DNA of 64,000 nucleotides from Rhodopseudomonas palustris (lineage in GTDB: Bacteria > Pseudomonadota > Alphaproteobacteria > Rhizobiales > Xanthobacteraceae), in the NCBI RefSeq assembly GCF_034479375.1, contig NZ_CP140155.1, positions 4,564,501 through 4,628,500 on the forward strand, given 5' to 3'. Numbering within the stretch: position 1 is the stretch's first letter; the number at the start of each line of letters is the position of its first letter. Positions 63,172 through 64,000 of this stretch are shown piece by piece. A model generated the notes under the pieces. The model did no database searches and was not told the origin of the DNA. It saw nothing but the letters and a program-made list of their open reading frames with translations. The position numbers and the translations under genes are program-made.

Positions 63172-63893
63172 CCGCGCCGCTGCTCGATGTCCGGAATGTC
63201 AGCGTCGCCTATGGCCGCGCCGAGGTGGTGCACGACGTCTCGATCAGGGTCGAGCAGGGCGCACTGGTCACCGTGATCGGCGCCAACGGCGCCGGCAAGA
63301 CGACGCTGCTCAACGCCATCATGGGCCTGCTGAAGGCGCGCGGCCGGATCGGCTTCCGCGGTGAGGACGTCAGCAGCGTGATGCTGGAATCGCGGGTCAA
63401 GGCGGGACTTTGTCTCGTGCCGGAGCGGCGCGAGCTGTTCGCCGACATGCCGGTGGAGGACAATCTGCTGCTCGGCGGCTTCCGCCGCAGCCGCGCCGAG
63501 CGCAACCAGTCCATCGAGGAGATCTACGCGCGGCTGCCGCGGCTGCAGGAGCGGCGTGCGCAACTCGCGGGCACCCTCTCCGGCGGCGAGCGGCAGATGC
63601 TGGCGATGGGGCGGGCGCTGATGGCGCGGCCGACGCTGCTGATGCTCGACGAGCCGAGCCTCGGGCTCGCGCCGCGGATCGTGCGCGACGTGTTCCACAT
63701 TCTCACCGATCTGCGCACGACCGGCGTGTCGATCCTGCTGGTCGAGCAGAACGCGCGCGCCGCGCTGGAAGTCGCGGACTATGCCTACGTCATGGAGCTC
63801 GGCGCGATCACCAAGCAGGGCTCTCCGGCGGATATCGCCGCCGATCCGCGACTGGTCGAGAGCTATCTCGGCCTCGGCGGCCAAGAGTACTAG
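63168..63893 (+). CDS. Branched-chain-type ABC transporter ATPase (LivF-like)
   Basis: The 241-residue protein starts with GTG at 63168, overlapping the previous stop as GTGA. Walker A is GANGAGKTT, signature TLSGGERQMLAMG, Walker B LLMLDEPSLGLAP and switch LLVEQNARA. CLVPERRELFADMPVEDNLLLGGF is typical LivF. It is the second ATPase of the operon. Confidence 0.93.
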   Translation: MTAPLLDVRNVSVAYGRAEVVHDVSIRVEQGALVTVIGANGAGKTTLLNAIMGLLKARGRIGFRGEDVSSVMLESRVKAGLCLVPERRELFADMPVEDNLLLGGFRRSRAERNQSIEEIYARLPRLQERRAQLAGTLSGGERQMLAMGRALMARPTLLMLDEPSLGLAPRIVRDVFHILTDLRTTGVSILLVEQNARAALEVADYAYVMELGAITKQGSPADIAADPRLVESYLGLGGQEY

Positions 63894-63944
63894 TACGGAC
63901 TACGAAACGAGTTCTGAAAGAAGAACCAACGGAGGAGGACGTCA

Positions 63945-64000
63945 ATGCAACAGACCAAGACTCTGATCGTCGCGCTGGCGACGATGCTGGCCGGCGTGAC
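63945..64000 (+). CDS. Start of a secreted protein, probably the ABC binding protein (cut by window end)
   Basis: Only 18 codons are visible, encoding MQQTKTLIVALATMLAGV, a signal-peptide start. GGAGGAGGAC lies upstream and the gene is 51 bases after LivF. By position it should be the periplasmic substrate-binding protein of this importer, which the visible part of the operon lacks. Confidence 0.6.
   Translation, partial: MQQTKTLIVALATMLAGV

Overview
This is GC-rich chromosomal DNA of an alphaproteobacterium, most likely Rhodopseudomonas palustris or a close Bradyrhizobium-type relative (Nitrobacteraceae). The assignment rests on gene content: an aerobic hybrid (box) benzoyl-CoA route, PimC/PimD-like acyl-CoA dehydrogenases, many branched-chain-amino-acid-type ABC transporters and kdp. 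It is also supported by frequent short palindromic intergenic repeats of the kind common in that family. I could not run a search, so the genus is an inference. I see no insertion sequence, prophage or CRISPR array.

Layout. 1-5.8 kb: a TonB-dependent receptor (left end cut off) behind a cobalamin riboswitch, a DUF938 methyltransferase and two MFS permeases. 5.8-11.7 kb: a VOC protein, a CMD-family protein, an acyl-CoA dehydrogenase pair, an orphan amino-acid binding protein and an L,D-transpeptidase. 11.7-15.4 kb: a cyanide-insensitive cytochrome bd operon with a 42-residue accessory peptide, then an ECF sigma factor. 15.7-22.2 kb: a three-gene phosphorelay (membrane kinase, receiver-GAF-kinase hybrid, OmpR regulator) divergent from an orphan UgpB-like binding protein, plus a PilZ protein. 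22.4-34.7 kb: an ABC importer, the regulator BoxR, benzoate-CoA ligase, an alpha/beta hydrolase, boxC and boxB. 34.9-38.2 kb: tRNA-Arg(CCG), small hypotheticals and a gamma-glutamyltransferase. 38.2-46.3 kb: kdpFABCDE with an extra 27-residue membrane peptide. 46.4-57.1 kb: two GGDEF-EAL proteins, an acyl-CoA dehydrogenase, a cytochrome c with a DUF6455 protein, an SDR and a cytochrome P450. 57.4-64 kb: HtpX behind a heat-shock-like promoter, a 14-TM MFS exporter, and a second branched-chain-type ABC operon with a LivM-LivG fusion, running off the right edge.

The central system is the box region. A 13-base motif, TGCA(C/T)TATAATTC, occurs upstream of the ABC importer, upstream of benzoate-CoA ligase and upstream of boxC. 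This suggests that uptake, CoA activation, epoxidation and ring cleavage are one BoxR regulon. The oxidoreductase gene boxA is not in the window, so BoxB must receive electrons from a reductase encoded elsewhere or from a substitute. An 11-codon upstream reading frame carries the good ribosome-binding site and ends in an ATGA overlap with the ligase start.
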